Source: Benincasa hispida
Taxonomy: Eukaryota > Streptophyta > Magnoliopsida > Cucurbitales > Cucurbitaceae
Direction: 5' to 3'
Assembly: GCF_009727055.1 (NCBI RefSeq)
Contig: NC_052351.1
Span: 6,030,183-6,094,182, forward strand
DNA length: 64,000 bases
Part shown: one piece after another, positions 34,113 through 46,645 of the stretch
Numbering within the stretch: position 1 is the stretch's first letter
How the letters are laid out: every line of letters starts with the position of its first letter
Notes under the pieces: model-generated
Seen by the model: the letters and a program-made list of their open reading frames with translations, nothing else
What the model was told of the DNA's origin: nothing
Database searches by the model: none
Program-made: the position numbers and the translations under genes

Positions 34113-34748
34113 GATACCACCTCATAGGAATAGGTGGGAGTGGAGGAACAAGAGGGGGAAGAGGTATTTTGGTGGCCCATTTGGAATTCGAATAGAGTGC
34201 ATGCGAATGGAAGGTAGACCGAAGAGCTTGAAGCTTCGATGGAGAATTGCCAGAATTCAAAGGGTTAGGGTTTTGGTAAAGTGTAAAGAGCTTGGGTTGT
34301 TTGAGAAGATGGGTTTAAATGGGCCAAGTAAGAATGAAAGAGGAAACAATGGGTCGCCTTGCGATTTGAGGTAGTCATAACGCTTCACTCAATAATGGTG
34401 ATCTGATGGAATACCAGGCATCGTGTCCTTTCACCGACCTTTGGTGGGATGACGTATCGTTCCCTCACAAGTGATGGTCTTTTTAGGGATGCGTTGGGCT
34501 ACAATTCCCACGTATCACCAAGCTCATCGCATCACTCTTCGCCTCAGAAACCCTAATTTCTCTTTCCCAAATATTTTTCAACTTTGTCTAGCAATCATTG
34601 ATCACAAAATAAGAATGAAGAAAAGCATAAACAAATGAACAATTAATTAAAAAGAATAGGTAACAAAAGTATAAAAGGATACAAAAAAGGTTACAATGTG
34701 CCCCTGAAAAAAAAAATATTTTATGGTGTACAGACTTCTTGTATCGCA
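34113..34748 (-). pseudogene. G2 env-like gene start and upstream spacer
   Basis: Minus-strand continuation of G2 on the right side of the G1 insertion. The env-like frame opens with ATG at 34260 and gives about 48 Ser/Pro-rich codons (ending PLPPIPMRW) before G1 interrupts it; the gene continues at 20837. The stretch 34261-34748 is the spacer between integrase stop and this start. It is pyrimidine- and purine-rich but shows no TATA box as clear as in G1. Confidence 0.65.
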
Positions 34749-35258
34749 TTACTCGGGTTTTCCCAAGTCTATAGAGGCCTTTTCGTGATTGAAATCACCT
34801 CCATAGTAGGGCTTGATCCTTTGTCCGTTCAACTTGAATGTGGTCCTATCTTCACTAACTAATTCTACCGCTCCATGTGAGTAGACTTCCTTAATAATGA
34901 AAGGTCCTGACCAACATGATTTCAACTTTCCTGGAAAAAGGTGCAGTCGAGAGTTAAACAATCGTACTTTTTGGCCAATTTCAAAATCTTTCTTATGAAT
35001 GTGTTGATCATGTCAACGCTTTGTTCGTTCCTTGTATATTTTGGCATTCTCGTATGCCTGTAGCCTTCATTCATCCAGTTCCAACAGCTGGAGCCTCCTC
35101 ACCTCCTCTATAGCTTTTAAGTCAAATTTAAGTCTTTTTATAGCCCAAAATGCTTTGTGTTCAAGCTCCAATGGAAAATGGCAAGCTTTACCGAAGACCA
35201 GAGAATATGGAGGCATTTCAATAGGAGTTTTATATGCAAGTCGATATGCCCATAACAC
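34749..35258 (-). pseudogene. G2 integrase, C-terminal part
   Basis: The minus strand encodes [20 protein letters not shown] (about 35247-35190), then the linker and [20 protein letters not shown] (about 34958-34900), the conserved end of the Athila-like integrase, with stop at 34749. Two TGA codons (35067 and about 35010) stand where the G1 copy has Trp, each a single G-to-A change. It is cut at 35258 by A2; the N-terminal part resumes at 51176. Confidence 0.88.
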
Positions 35259-35425
35259 TAAAATAAATCTAAAACATAGAAATCCAGTGAGTGGAAGCAG
35301 ATCATTCCAAATTCCATTGAGAAAGAACACAACAATTAGAGTCCAGTGAGAAAAGATTATGCATAATAAGTAAATTACAAGCATGCTAGTTATAAATGAA
35401 AATACAAGGGATAGAGTATGGGATG
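35259..35425 (-). repeat. A2 3' LTR, end piece
   Basis: Matches 49116-49270 (for example CTTATAAATGAAAATACAAG). The terminal CA has become TA. Confidence 0.75.
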
Positions 35426-37582
35426 AGACATTCTCAACCACTAGGCAGAAATAACTCTTGTAACTGACACGAATATTCACCATTTTTGGGTCAAAAACTG
35501 TTAACCTATAACAATTCTGCGTAAGTGTAACCTCTCATTTTTTACCCTAGAGTCCCACCTTAATGCTCCCATCGTAGGGAAAAAGCATATTAGGACAAGA
35601 GACTAAAGTAAACTTATCCTATACAGGAGATCAGATAAAGAGTTGTGCAAAACTACCATCCTATAGGGGGACACTCCCAGGGTGCCTCGAGGCGATGCAC
35701 AGAAATGTTATCCAACCTAATGAGAGGGATCGTGGGATATGTTGTCACATGTCCTGCTCCCACTTACTATGAACATTCTTTCCATTCACCTTAGTATTGA
35801 CCTACCCAAACACCATCCTTTAGGGGGACACTTCCAGGGTGCCTCGAGGTCGAGGATAGATCTCACGGTGTGAACATAAAGGGAGAAACGTGAAGAGGTT
35901 TAAGTGAAGTATCATATACCCCAAGTACCTCCCACTGAATGTTCTACCTAGGGGTTCATTAACTTAGACCATCCAGCTACTGATTTTATCTAAGTCGGTT
36001 TAATTTGCTAAAAAACAACTATTGTCTTTGGAATTAAACAAGTTCAAATCAAGTCCTATTAATGTACTATCCTCAAATTTGCATGCATGCATCAAATCTA
36101 TTTGATTCATCTTTCCAAATAGGTTCCCAGGTAAGGGTATTCCGTTTCTGTTAGCTTAAGTACCCCAGCCTAGACAGAACCCGCCTTAGACAAAAGGTCC
36201 CTTATAGAGAGATTTGCTACATATTTAATATTTTATTAGTCAATTTAATCCTATTAAACTGATTAAAAGATTAAACCTTAGGATGCTAATCTCATTAGAA
36301 TCGTCATCTTAGGTCTATCTCCACCAAGTTTTAAAACTCTTTTAAAACCATGATTCAAGCCTAAGTTCGCATGCATGTCTTTCTTATTGATTTTAGTTCT
36401 ATTTCCCTTATAACATCTATAAAAGAAACAACCAAAACCATTCCCATTGCTATGCATAACTAGGTGTTTATAAATCTTATAATTTAACCTATGTGTCATG
36501 CTTCATGCAATGTCCATTCATTAATATATATAACTCTTATATACTTGTAATGAACAAAACATACATGCTTCCATACACCCTTATACTATAACACTTATAA
36601 TATAAAGATGATGCATGAATATGCTTAATGCATGCATAAATATAACTATTATATTATATGATGCATGAGCATGCTCTTGAAGTAATTTAAATCATACAGA
36701 CTACTATATCATAACACTTACAATATAGAGATAATGCATGACCAATGCATAACCTAAGGTGAGATTTCAACTATATGGCATACTATATGACATATAATAA
36801 AACATACACCTTATGTACATTCACAAAAAATTAATGGACCGGGATGATTAGCCTAAAAAACCGAAAATTAAATTCTATCTATTACATAAAATCATCGAGA
36901 AAATCGATTCACAAGCGAACCGAGTCTTGAACTGTCTAGGCGAAGTCTACCCTGATCGTTTAGTAAATTGGGCAAGTAACCACGATCGCTTAGCTAATTT
37001 CGAGTACCATTTATAATGCGATAGAGCATGAGAACACTCAATCGTTTAGCGCACTAATTTAAAACAACACAAGTCTAAATGATTGGATAGACGACTACAT
37101 TGCTGTGAAGCACGATCGTCTAGACGATCATAGAACAAGCACTAAGTAACTTTTACTAAGCGATAAAGCTTGCTGAGCTACACGATCGTTTAGTGCACAT
37201 GCGTCAACAATGTTGCCGAGTATCCCATACTCAACGATCGCTTACCCCCATCATTTACACGATCTGTCCAACGCTTGGTCCTCTTCTTCCTCAAAGTAAT
37301 GCGTAACTCCTTACTTTGAAGCTTCATCACGAACAACTCACACTAACTCAAGCACTTTGAATTACAAACTCGATAGCAAGTTAATATGCCCATAAATGTA
37401 TGGGCCCTTACAATTAACTTCGAATGAAAAAGAACTCAATAACCAGAGGCAGCCATCTCAGAAACTCCATTAATCCACATCCACGAACTTATTTAACACT
37501 TAAACAGAATGCAAACATGCTTTACCCACCAAGAATGTAAATGTTATTCTATACATCAATGAATTTGGAATATTAGAACCTA
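35426..37582 (-). mobile_element. A3 copia fragment: leader
   Basis: Minus-strand leader of an A-family element, matching 46730-49100 in order: the paired AAGGGGGA-type modules (35660-35880), the AGGTTCCCAGG block (about 36120-36210), the short ATGCATG/TATAA motif zone (36480-36830) and a CGATCG palindrome array (36950-37290). It has no gag or pol. Confidence 0.8.
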
Positions 37583-37594
37583 GCTCTGATACCA
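37583..37594 (-). other. A3 primer-binding site
   Basis: The reverse complement reads TGGTATCAGAGC, two bases from the LTR end. Confidence 0.92.
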
Positions 37595-37596
37595 AT

Positions 37597-39420
37597 TGAA
37601 GAAACTCTTATCAAAGAGAACTTATAAGCGGAAGCAAGATCATTCCAAATTTTCTTCCACGGACCTCTCACTTTCGTGAAGACTTTGGACAGCAAAATCT
37701 CACTCTCGTTTAGATCGTCTACCCATCGTCTAGTAGTCACGAACAAATTTCTCCATGAACAAGTAACCTCTCGGACACCACCACTTAGTAACCTTGGTAT
37801 TCTCAAAGTGAGAATCTAGAAGGTGTGGGCTCTATTGGATTTGGTAGAGGTTTAGAGGAAACAACGATCGAACTCAACGACCAAGTCAGTGGAAGAGTAT
37901 AGTGTCTATCGTATAGACTTTGTGCTTGATCTTTAGTGAAATTTCAGCAGGTATACGATCATTTAGGAAAAAAGGTTTGATCATTTACATGATCGTTTAG
38001 TAAAACTCTCTAGCCACACGATCATTTAGTAAAATGTTATATGATCATTTAGATAATGGCGTGTGTACACGATCGTTTAGTAAAAAGCTTAGAAGGCTAT
38101 CGTACAGTCTCTCGTGAGCTAAACCATTGGCTGTGTACTTAATGAAGCAATTCCTTACAAAATGAAAACATTTTTCATTTTATCCTTCAGTTATGAAAAC
38201 TGAATAAAACCTCCCACTTCACACATGATTAAAGGAGAAACCGCCTACAATTATCTCATAATTATTTTAATTATAAATAAATATAATAACTAATTTATCA
38301 TATTATATTTATAACCTATATTTTTAATATCACATCATATGTAACATTTAAACCATAGTTCTTTTCTCCTTTATTTGATATAAATCATATTTATATCATT
38401 TTCCTCCAATTAATATATCTCATACTATGACAACTATATCATATATAATTGAACCAGTTTAATCATAGCATATATAATCAAACTCCCTCTTGTCAATTTT
38501 AACAGTTCAAACTGACCAAAAAACTGATTCTCAATTTAATCCATTGAGCTATCAAGGGGATCCTATGGACCTGTAGCTTGAAGCTCCAACGGTACATGAA
38601 TAGCTGACTAAACCTTTAGTCACGAGATCCACTATCCGTTAACTGTCGGGCACTCCACTAAAGACCGACAGCTGCACTATTCTCACTACAAATATATTTC
38701 TGTGTCCATGGAATATAACTAGTCAACAGTACGATAGCCCTTCACAGATGCTCGTAAGTACATATGGGCCAATTTACCATTTTTCCCCCGTAGTTACATC
38801 TAACTTCTTAAGTACCATTGATCCCTCTAATGAACAGTACATCATAGTCCTACTATGAGTGGTCACCTCTTGAGCCTTGAGAAGGTATGTGGCGCCACAT
38901 CATTCAAGCCCAGAATTGGCCCTTAAGGGAGCAATCTATCTACTTACCCCTACTTAGGAGAAGAAGTGAATTTCATCTTGTGTAGCTGAGTTCCCAGCTC
39001 CCCAATTAGACGAATCCTTGAAATGGTAGGTTTGAGTCGGCAATCTGGCCAGTCACACTCATGCAAATCAAAGGACTGCTCTCAAAGGCAGAAGTTCCTA
39101 ACTCACTCAGGATTAAGGTCATGTTACTTATGGTCATCCTAGTGAAGTGAAGTCTCTGTCATGAACGACATTATATAACGAGACTAAACACTTCGTGGTT
39201 CGATCTTATACAAACTCCTTTGTATAGGACACCCCCGCTTGCACGTCTCCATATGAATGATCAAGATCAGACCATCTGTAGCACGTCACAACACTTGTAA
39301 CTATCTACAAAGTTGGTGGCATCCATAGTGTCACCAGGATAAGGTTTACCTCCTATATCCAGGGATCTTAGTTTATTGGATTGTGGTAAATGCAAATAAA
39401 ACATCTCATGTTTCATAGAA
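37597..39420 (-). repeat. A3 5' LTR, truncated
   Basis: A-family LTR from its TTCA end (37597) to about 39420, with a palindrome cluster at 37700-38110. The first bases (TGTTGGGATTGG) are lost at the join with the Gb LTR. Confidence 0.85.
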
Positions 39421-39424
39421 AATA

Positions 39425-41146
39425 GTTGATGAGTAAAATTGTGATACGATGGCGTGAGTTATGCGGTGATGTGTGTTGTGCAATGATCATGCAAGTTTTC
39501 CTAACAAAGCCCAAGTATAAGCCTTCTTAGGTTTCCTGGTAAGTCCAGGGTCGAACACAAAGACTACTAAGTAGATATGCAATAGACTCTTCAATTCTAT
39601 TGCAGTGGTAAATAAATGAAGTGGATAGTGTTTTGATTGAGATTTTTCCTATGCGAAGGAGTTAAACGCAGAGTGATGAAAGCATAGAGTTACAATAAGT
39701 ATGTGATGAAGGGGTTGAGAAGGGGTTTAGCTAAAATTTCCTAAGATTGTGCACAAGTTATGCGATCATGCTACACACAAATATTAGTACTACATTTCTC
39801 AATGCAGAATGCCATAATTCCTATTTCTAGGACGCATGTGATGCATATGCGAAATTGTCAATAGAACTTATTCCTAAGTTTCTACTCTTATTTATGCGAT
39901 CTAATCCGACTCTCCCAAGTCTAGATTTTGTCTTTAGACTACTCTCCCAAGTATGTCCAAATGATGAATGATGCACTCATAAGACAAGGTGACCGCATAC
40001 CACCAATCCTATTTCTAGGGCACATGCGATGTGTAAATAGCAGATAGAACTTATGTCTAAGTTTCTACTCTTGCTTATGCGATCTAATCTGACTCTCTCA
40101 AGCCTAGATTCTAATATGACCCTCTCAAGCCTAGATTTTATCATTAGACTACTCTCTCAAGTATGTCCAAAGGTGAATGATGCATACATAAGACAAGATG
40201 ATCGCATAAAATGTAAATCTTAAGTCATGCTAGCTAAGTACTTCTCAACCCATTCAGAAATTTAGCTACTCATACATGGTGTGGATAGATTGAACATAGA
40301 TTGAAATGAAGTTTCAATTTTCTACAAATAAAGTACTAAATACAAAATAACAAATGGATTTGAGAGATAACAAGCCTGGTAAGCAATGTCTTGCTTCCTG
40401 TGGCCTTTTACACTGCTCTTTGTCACTTCAACTCTGTTCTAGTTGTGGATTCTTACTCTGCAAGGGTTAACCCTCTCTTCTTTGTATTTCTTTCCGGCAA
40501 TCTCTCGATCTTTCTGGGAGCAATTTCTCTCGGCTTTTCCTCGTCTTTTTCCTCATCTCCTTGCTCTCTTCCGTCCTCTATGTATATGTATAAGTATGTG
40601 TGGGAATCGACTAACTAACTCTCGATCTTTCTGGTGGCCTTTGATATTTATAGATTTCAAGGTGAAGCAACTTTTCTTACAAATGATTGTAATGATGGGC
40701 GGCATTAATTTCCCTACTCTGTTGCGTCGTTTAAAAGTCATCGAAAATTCAATGTACTTGCTACCGTGTGGCTTTTAAGGCCTTGTCAATTAAATTCGGA
40801 ATCGACAGTTATCAGCTTTACATCCCATCATGATATATTATGTTGTCGCCTTGATGCGAGGTCTTTATGCGATCATCATTTGAGAACTCTACTCACGGTC
40901 GCATGACTTGCGATTGTAACTTCAAGCGTGTTGCCGCATTGTGCCTTTGGATTGCAATTTCATGTGTGCCATCGCATTGTACCTGCACAAAATAGGTAAA
41001 TTAACCGCTTTTATGCGATAAGCACTCACGATCGCAATTCCTTTTAGTTTAGCGCTTTCAGATATGATATTGCCTATTTTACCATCCCATTCTCTCATTG
41101 TTTTACTTATTTGAGCTGTAATAACTTGTATTTCTACCAGTTATCA
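39425..41146 (-). repeat. Gb-family gypsy LTR
   Basis: On the minus strand it begins TGATAACTGGTAGAAATACA at 41146 and extends to about 39425. It matches the G2 3' LTR and 56544-57591. A TATA-like stretch lies at about 40645. It may be the displaced G2 5' LTR or an independent remnant. The open stretches at 40391-40778 are LTR sequence and are not counted as genes. Confidence 0.75.
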
Positions 41147-41251
41147 ACAGTGAAGAAAATATCTCATATCATTACATCACAAGCGTTTGTTCCATATAGG
41201 TGTTTACAAACTACAGGACCCAACAAGAGTTTAGGGCATTAACTCCAACAA
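41147..41251. other. Short unassigned junction with LTR-start-like piece
   Basis: 105 bp between two LTRs. The minus strand contains TGTTGGGTCCTGTAGTTTGT (start of about 38 bp, 41190-41227), like the beginning of a copia LTR of another family, ending GGAACA. Confidence 0.4.
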
Positions 41252-42757
41252 ATCGTATATGCTATCATTTAGTAAAAGTATTTTACTCGATAGCCTCTGT
41301 GAGATCAAATCTAAAATAAATAATTCTTCAACTGATTTTGGAAAATGATTTTTCTTTTATCTCATAGTACCATAACTTCCAATAACCTCCCATTCAATCA
41401 GTCATTAAAGAAAAATAATTATATATCATATAATATATTATAAATAAATACAATAACCAACTTATCATATTATATTTATAACCTATAGTTTTAATATTTC
41501 ATCATGTGAAACATATAAACTATAGTTCTTTTTCTATTTTATGGTATTGAATATAAATCATATTTATATTAATTCCTCCAATTAATGTATTTAATACATC
41601 ATATCAATTATATCACATATAATTTAATATAATTTAATTAATTTAATTATATCACATATAATTAAATTTTCTCTTGCTAATTTGAACACTTCAAACTAAC
41701 CCAAAATTTGATTCTCAACTTGAATCCATTGAGCTACCAAAAGGTCCTTATGAACCTGTAGCTTGAAGCTCCAACGATACGTGAATAACTAACTAAACTC
41801 TTTAATCACGAGATCCACCATCCATTAATTGTTGGTCACTCCACTAAAGATCGACAGTTACACTCTTCGCACTACAGATATATTTCTATGTCCATTGGAT
41901 ATAACTAGTCAATAGTGCGATGATCCTTCACAAATCACTTGTAAGTACAGCTGGACCAATTTACTATTTTGCCCTTATAGTTACATCTAACTCCTTAAGT
42001 ACCACTGATTCCTCTAATGAACAATAAGTCATAGTCCTACTATGACTAAGTCCTCTCTTCCAAAGAGAGGGTGCGACCACTATGTTCAAGACCCGGAATC
42101 AACCCTTAAGGGAGTAATTTATCTACTTACCCCTACTTCGGGGAAGGAGTGAATTCCATCTTATGTAGCTGAGTTCTTAGCTCCCCAATCAGATGAATCG
42201 CCAAAATGGTAGGCTTGTTGAGCTGGAAATCTAGCCACTCTCACCTACACAAATCAAAGGACCGCCCTCATGAGCAGGAGTTTCAAACTCACTCAAGATT
42301 AAGGTCATGTCACCTATGGTCATCTTAGTGAAATGTAAGTCTCAATTATCAATGGCGTTATATAAAGTGACTAATCATTTCGTGATTCGGTCTTATACAA
42401 ACTCTTTATATAAGATACATCCGCTCGCATGTCTCCAAATGAATAGTCAGGATCAGACCATTTGTAGCACTTTACAACACTTTTAACATCTACAAAGCGA
42501 GCCGTATCCATAGTTTCACCAGGATAAGATATCCCTTCTTTATTCTTATACTACAAACCATTTAGGTTATTACTTTAGGCATGATCCACTTGTATGTCTC
42601 CACATATATGCTTAAGTTACATAAAATAACCAAGGATCTTAGTTTATTGGATTGAGTAATGCTTATAAAATAACACTTATTTTATTAATAATAATATGTT
42701 CACAAAGTGTTTACAAACTATGAGACTGCCGGGAGAATTAGGATACCAATCCCAATA
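41252..42757 (-). repeat. A2 3' LTR, main piece
   Basis: Matches 49677-51170. It starts (minus strand) TATTGGGATTGG at 42757, where TG has become TA, right after the polypurine tract. Confidence 0.9.
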
Positions 42758-42859
42758 ATCTCCCACTTGTTCTAATGCATCGGAAGACTAATGTACAATA
42801 CAAAAATAATACAATATATAATAAACTAGGGCATACTCTATACCCTAGTCTCCCACTTG

Positions 42860-44420
42860 CCCTAGACAAAGTGTTGCATGTCCCGTAGACCCAGACTCTC
42901 CAGATGACTCTCAAATACTTTAGCCATGAGAGCCTTTGTAACGAATCAACAACGTTATGCTCCAACGCGATCTTCATGACGTCGTGATGCACAATCTCCC
43001 TGATTAAATGATACTTCTGTTTGATATGATTTCCTCTTCGGTGACTCTGAGGTTCCTTAGAATTTTCCACAACTCTGCTATTATCACAATAGAGTGTGTT
43101 CGGCAAAGACATATTTGGAATAACTTCCAAATCTGTAAGGAACTTCCTAAGCCAAACAACCTCTTTAGTAGCTTCACAAGCGGCTACATATTTGGCTTTC
43201 ATAATGGAGTCCGTGATGCATCCCTGCTTGATGTTTCGCTGAACTACAACCCGTCCATTCAGAGTGAACACTAACCTGATGTCGATTGTCGAGAATCTTT
43301 ATTAGTCTGAATGTCAGAGTCTGCGTATACTGTAAGGATCAAATCCTTATCTCTATACACGAGTATATAGTCTCTCGTTCTCCATAGATACTTGAGGATC
43401 ATTTTGATCACCGTTCAGTGATCTAATCCTGGATTGGACTGATAACGACTAACAATCCCTACTGCATAGCAAATGTCAGGTCTAGTACGATACATTGATA
43501 CATAAGGCTACCAACAGCCGATGCATAGGGAATCCGTCTCTTTTCCTCAACCTCTTGAGGTGTCTTAGGACACTGTTTCTTAGACAAAACAATTCCAGGC
43601 CTGAAAGATAATAAACTTCTCTTCGAATTCTGCATCGAGTACCTGATCAACATCTTGTCAATGTACGATGCCTGAGACAAGGCCAATCTTTTGTTCTTAC
43701 GACCCCTTATGATTTGGATCCCTAGAACAAACTATGCCACTCCCAAATCTTTCATTTGAAAATGGGCAGCTAGCCACTTTTTAATGTCAGCTAGAAAACC
43801 TACATCATTCCCAATGAGTAGGATATCATCCACATACAATACTAGGAAATCTACTGAGTTGTTGATGATTTTCTTGTAAACACAAGGCTCATCAACATTC
43901 TGATCAAAGCTAAATAACTTGATTGCACTATCAATCTAATGTTTCAAGATCTAGATGCTTGTTTCAACCCATAAATGGACCTATTAAGCTTGAAAATCTT
44001 TTGTTATTGATCTGGATCAATGAATCCTTCTGGTTGAGTCATGTAGATGGTCTCCTCAAGATTACCATTCAAAAAGGCAATCTTGACGTCTATTTGTCAT
44101 ATCTTCTGATCATAAAATGTGGCTATGGATAGAAGAATCTTTATAGACTTCAACATGATAACATGTGAGAAAGTTTCCTTATAGTCCACTCCCTCGACCT
44201 GGGTATAACCCATTGCCACAAGTCTAGCCTTAAAGGTTTGCACCTTTGCATCTACACCTTTTTTCCTCTTGTAGATCCACTTATTACCTAGGTTTTACCC
44301 CATTAAGCTGATCCACAAGTTCCCAGACGGAATTGAAGTACATAGACTCCATTCCTGATTCATGGCTTTAATCCACTCATCTTTGTCAACATCCTCCATT
44401 GCATGCTTATAAGACTATGG
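42860..44420 (-). pseudogene. A2 copia reverse transcriptase and RNase H
   Basis: RVT_2-type RT followed by copia RNase H at the C-terminal end of the polyprotein, read leftwards. RT: about 44200-44290 (VQTFKARLVAMGYTQVEGVD region), the catalytic YVDD at about 43825-43836, and MLIRYSMQNSKRSLLSF (about 43655-43605) with TPQEVEEKRRIPYASAVGSL after it. RNase H: about 43271-42870, with AKYVAACEATKEVVWLRKFL and TLYCDNS. Stops and frame changes break the 43690-44420 stretch repeatedly and a further break lies at 43270-43460. The YVDD motif is intact. Confidence 0.85.
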
Positions 44421-45420
44421 ATCCTAAACTCCATCATTAGATATGATGTTTTGGTCTTCAGTCAAACACATGTAGCATTCTGGTGGGTTCACAACCCTTC
44501 CACTATGTTAAGACAGACTCAACTCTTGAGATGGTTGCCAAGATGAACTGACATTAACAACTCTTGTTAATCTATCAGCCTATTCAACAACTCTTGTTGA
44601 ACTCTCAATAGTCTCACAAGAAATCTCATTTAAAACAAGCTTACTTCGTGGTTTATGATCACTTATGTGGTCTTCTTCCAAGAAGATAGCATTTATCGAC
44701 ACAAACACCTTGTTCTCACTTGGATCATAGAAGTATCCACCCCTCGTTTCTTTGGGGTAGCCTACAAATAGGAAAAATTTCGAACGATGTTCCAACGTTT
44801 TAGGGTTAGCCATTAGCACGTGAGCTGGACATCCCCAAATCTTGAAGTGGCGTAAACTAGCTTTACGACGTCTCCATAACTCAAAAGGCGTTTCAGAAAC
44901 ACTCTTTGGGGGAGCATTATTCAAATATAAACTGCAATCTCCACTGCAAATCCCCAAAACGAGTCTGGAAGATGAGCATAACTCATCATAGATCGGACCA
45001 TGTCCAACAGGGTTTTGTTTCTTCTTTCTGATACATCATTTTTCTAAAGTGTACCTGAGACCGAGAGTTGGGATGTGATTCCATGTTCTATCATATAGTT
45101 CTGAAAATCTAAGTCCATATACTCTCCACCACGATCAGATCGTAGTATTTTTATCTTTTTACCTAACAAGTTTTCAACTTCAGCCTTATACTCTTTGAAC
45201 TTTTCAAGAGCGTCAGACTTATGTTGCATTAGGTATAGATGCCCATATCTTGAATAATCATCTATGAAAGAGATGATATATTCATACCCACTTCGTGCTC
45301 TAACACTCATCGGACCGCAGAGGTCTAAATGTATAAGCTCCAAGGTTTCCTTGGTTCTATAACCTTTTACAGTAAAAGGTCGTTTGGTCATTTTGCCTTC
45401 AAGCCAATATTCACATACTA
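44421..45420 (-). pseudogene. A2 copia integrase
   Basis: Read leftwards: the core start HLDLCGPMSVRARSGYEYI (about 45345-45290), FIDDYSRYGHLYLM (about 45270-45230), and LRSDRGGEYMD (about 45140-45110), where the second catalytic Asp is kept. There is a stop at 45044 within what should be the PQQNG region. After a frame change, the C-part follows at 44580-44957 with APPKSVSETPFELWRRRKAS and DPSENKVFVS. Position and order (after the pre-integrase zinc region, before RT) are typical of copia. Confidence 0.87.
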
Positions 45421-46645
45421 GAAAAGAGTTTTCTTCTAAATGATTTAGAAGTCCATATTTCACCAAGTTCTCAATCGTATTGAGATTGATGTTACGTAAC
45501 CTTAGATGCCAAAGATGGGCATTTTTCTTAGGAGAAACCTTTGGTCTTTTTACTGTTGTTGTTGTTTTGAACAATTCAATATTAAACAAGGCTTTTATGA
45601 TTAACAGCCTTAGTACATATAAGTTATTTTCCATTGAACCAAAACCAATCTCCATACCATTCTTAAAAATAAACACTTTATTCTCAGAAAAGTAGATGGT
45701 ATAACCTTGTTCAATCAGACAAGAAATTGAAATTAAGTTCCTCTTGATATGAGGAACTACATAAACATTATCCAGTAACAGATAACATTTCTTGTCCAAA
45801 AAAACTTAAACTTGCCTACAACATCAACTGAAATAACCTCACCAGTACCGACTCAAAGAGTCATCTCTCCATCTTCCAACTTTTTTCAGGAACTAAATCC
45901 TTGATGGGAAGAACATACATGATTAGTAGCACTAGAATCAAGTATCTAGGCATAATCATCATTCTCTATCAAACACGTCTCTAAGACAAATAAATCACAT
46001 TTATCGTCTTTAGATTTCTTCTTTTTCTGCAGAGTAGTGGGATTAGTATTAGAACCTATATATGCTCCAAGTACCATTTCAAAGAACAATTCTCGTCAAT
46101 GAACTTCATTAGAGTCAGCAACAATTGTTTTCACTTTTAGTCCCTTGACATTCAAGAAAGACTGAAGATTATCTTTGAACTGACACTACTGGTTTTTTTT
46201 GTAATCAATCCCATTTTGCTCAAAAAGTGAGAACTGACATTCAAACAATTCTTACAACAAGTCCATGATCTGACGTGCAATAACCATGTTTTCAACCCTT
46301 TTGGCCAATGCAACAGGTATGCTAGCCAAAATGTGAAGTAGAGCCAACGAATTAACCTTCATCCACATTATATGCATTACGAACATTTCGCGATGCATCA
46401 GAGGTCGGGACTTGAGGACACTCCTCAACTATGACAAAATCAAGGTCGTTTACCACAAAATACGTTTTAATAGATTTTTTCCAATGTATGTAATTGGTGA
46501 AATTAGAAAAGGCAACTAACGAAAAAGCATACAATGACATGTTGCTGAAAAAACAAACATATTGATCTACGTTAGATTTTAGCAAATACTCTTGAAAACA
46601 AATCCAATCTGGTTTAGCAAAAACTAAATGAACCCCGTAATACAT
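45421..46645 (-). pseudogene. A2 gag, protease and pre-integrase region
   Basis: Read leftwards. Gag starts at a likely ATG near 46540 (MSLYAFSLVAF) with the short UBN2-type capsid start to about 46355; gag continues with stops and frame changes to about 46000. No CCHC knuckle was found where one is expected. The protease motif is at about 45905-45950: DSSATNHVC, where the usual form is DSGATNHV, preceded by TAG in place of the expected Trp. The pre-integrase zinc region follows: LDNVYVVPHIKRNLISISCL (about 45775-45715) and HLWHLRLRNINL (about 45520). The copy is dead by nonsense and by the Gly-to-Ser change beside the catalytic Asp. Confidence 0.8.

Noticed and set aside
40391..40778. Two overlapping open frames with signal-peptide-like starts
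   Set aside because: They are inside a Gb-family LTR and are not conserved in the other two Gb LTRs.
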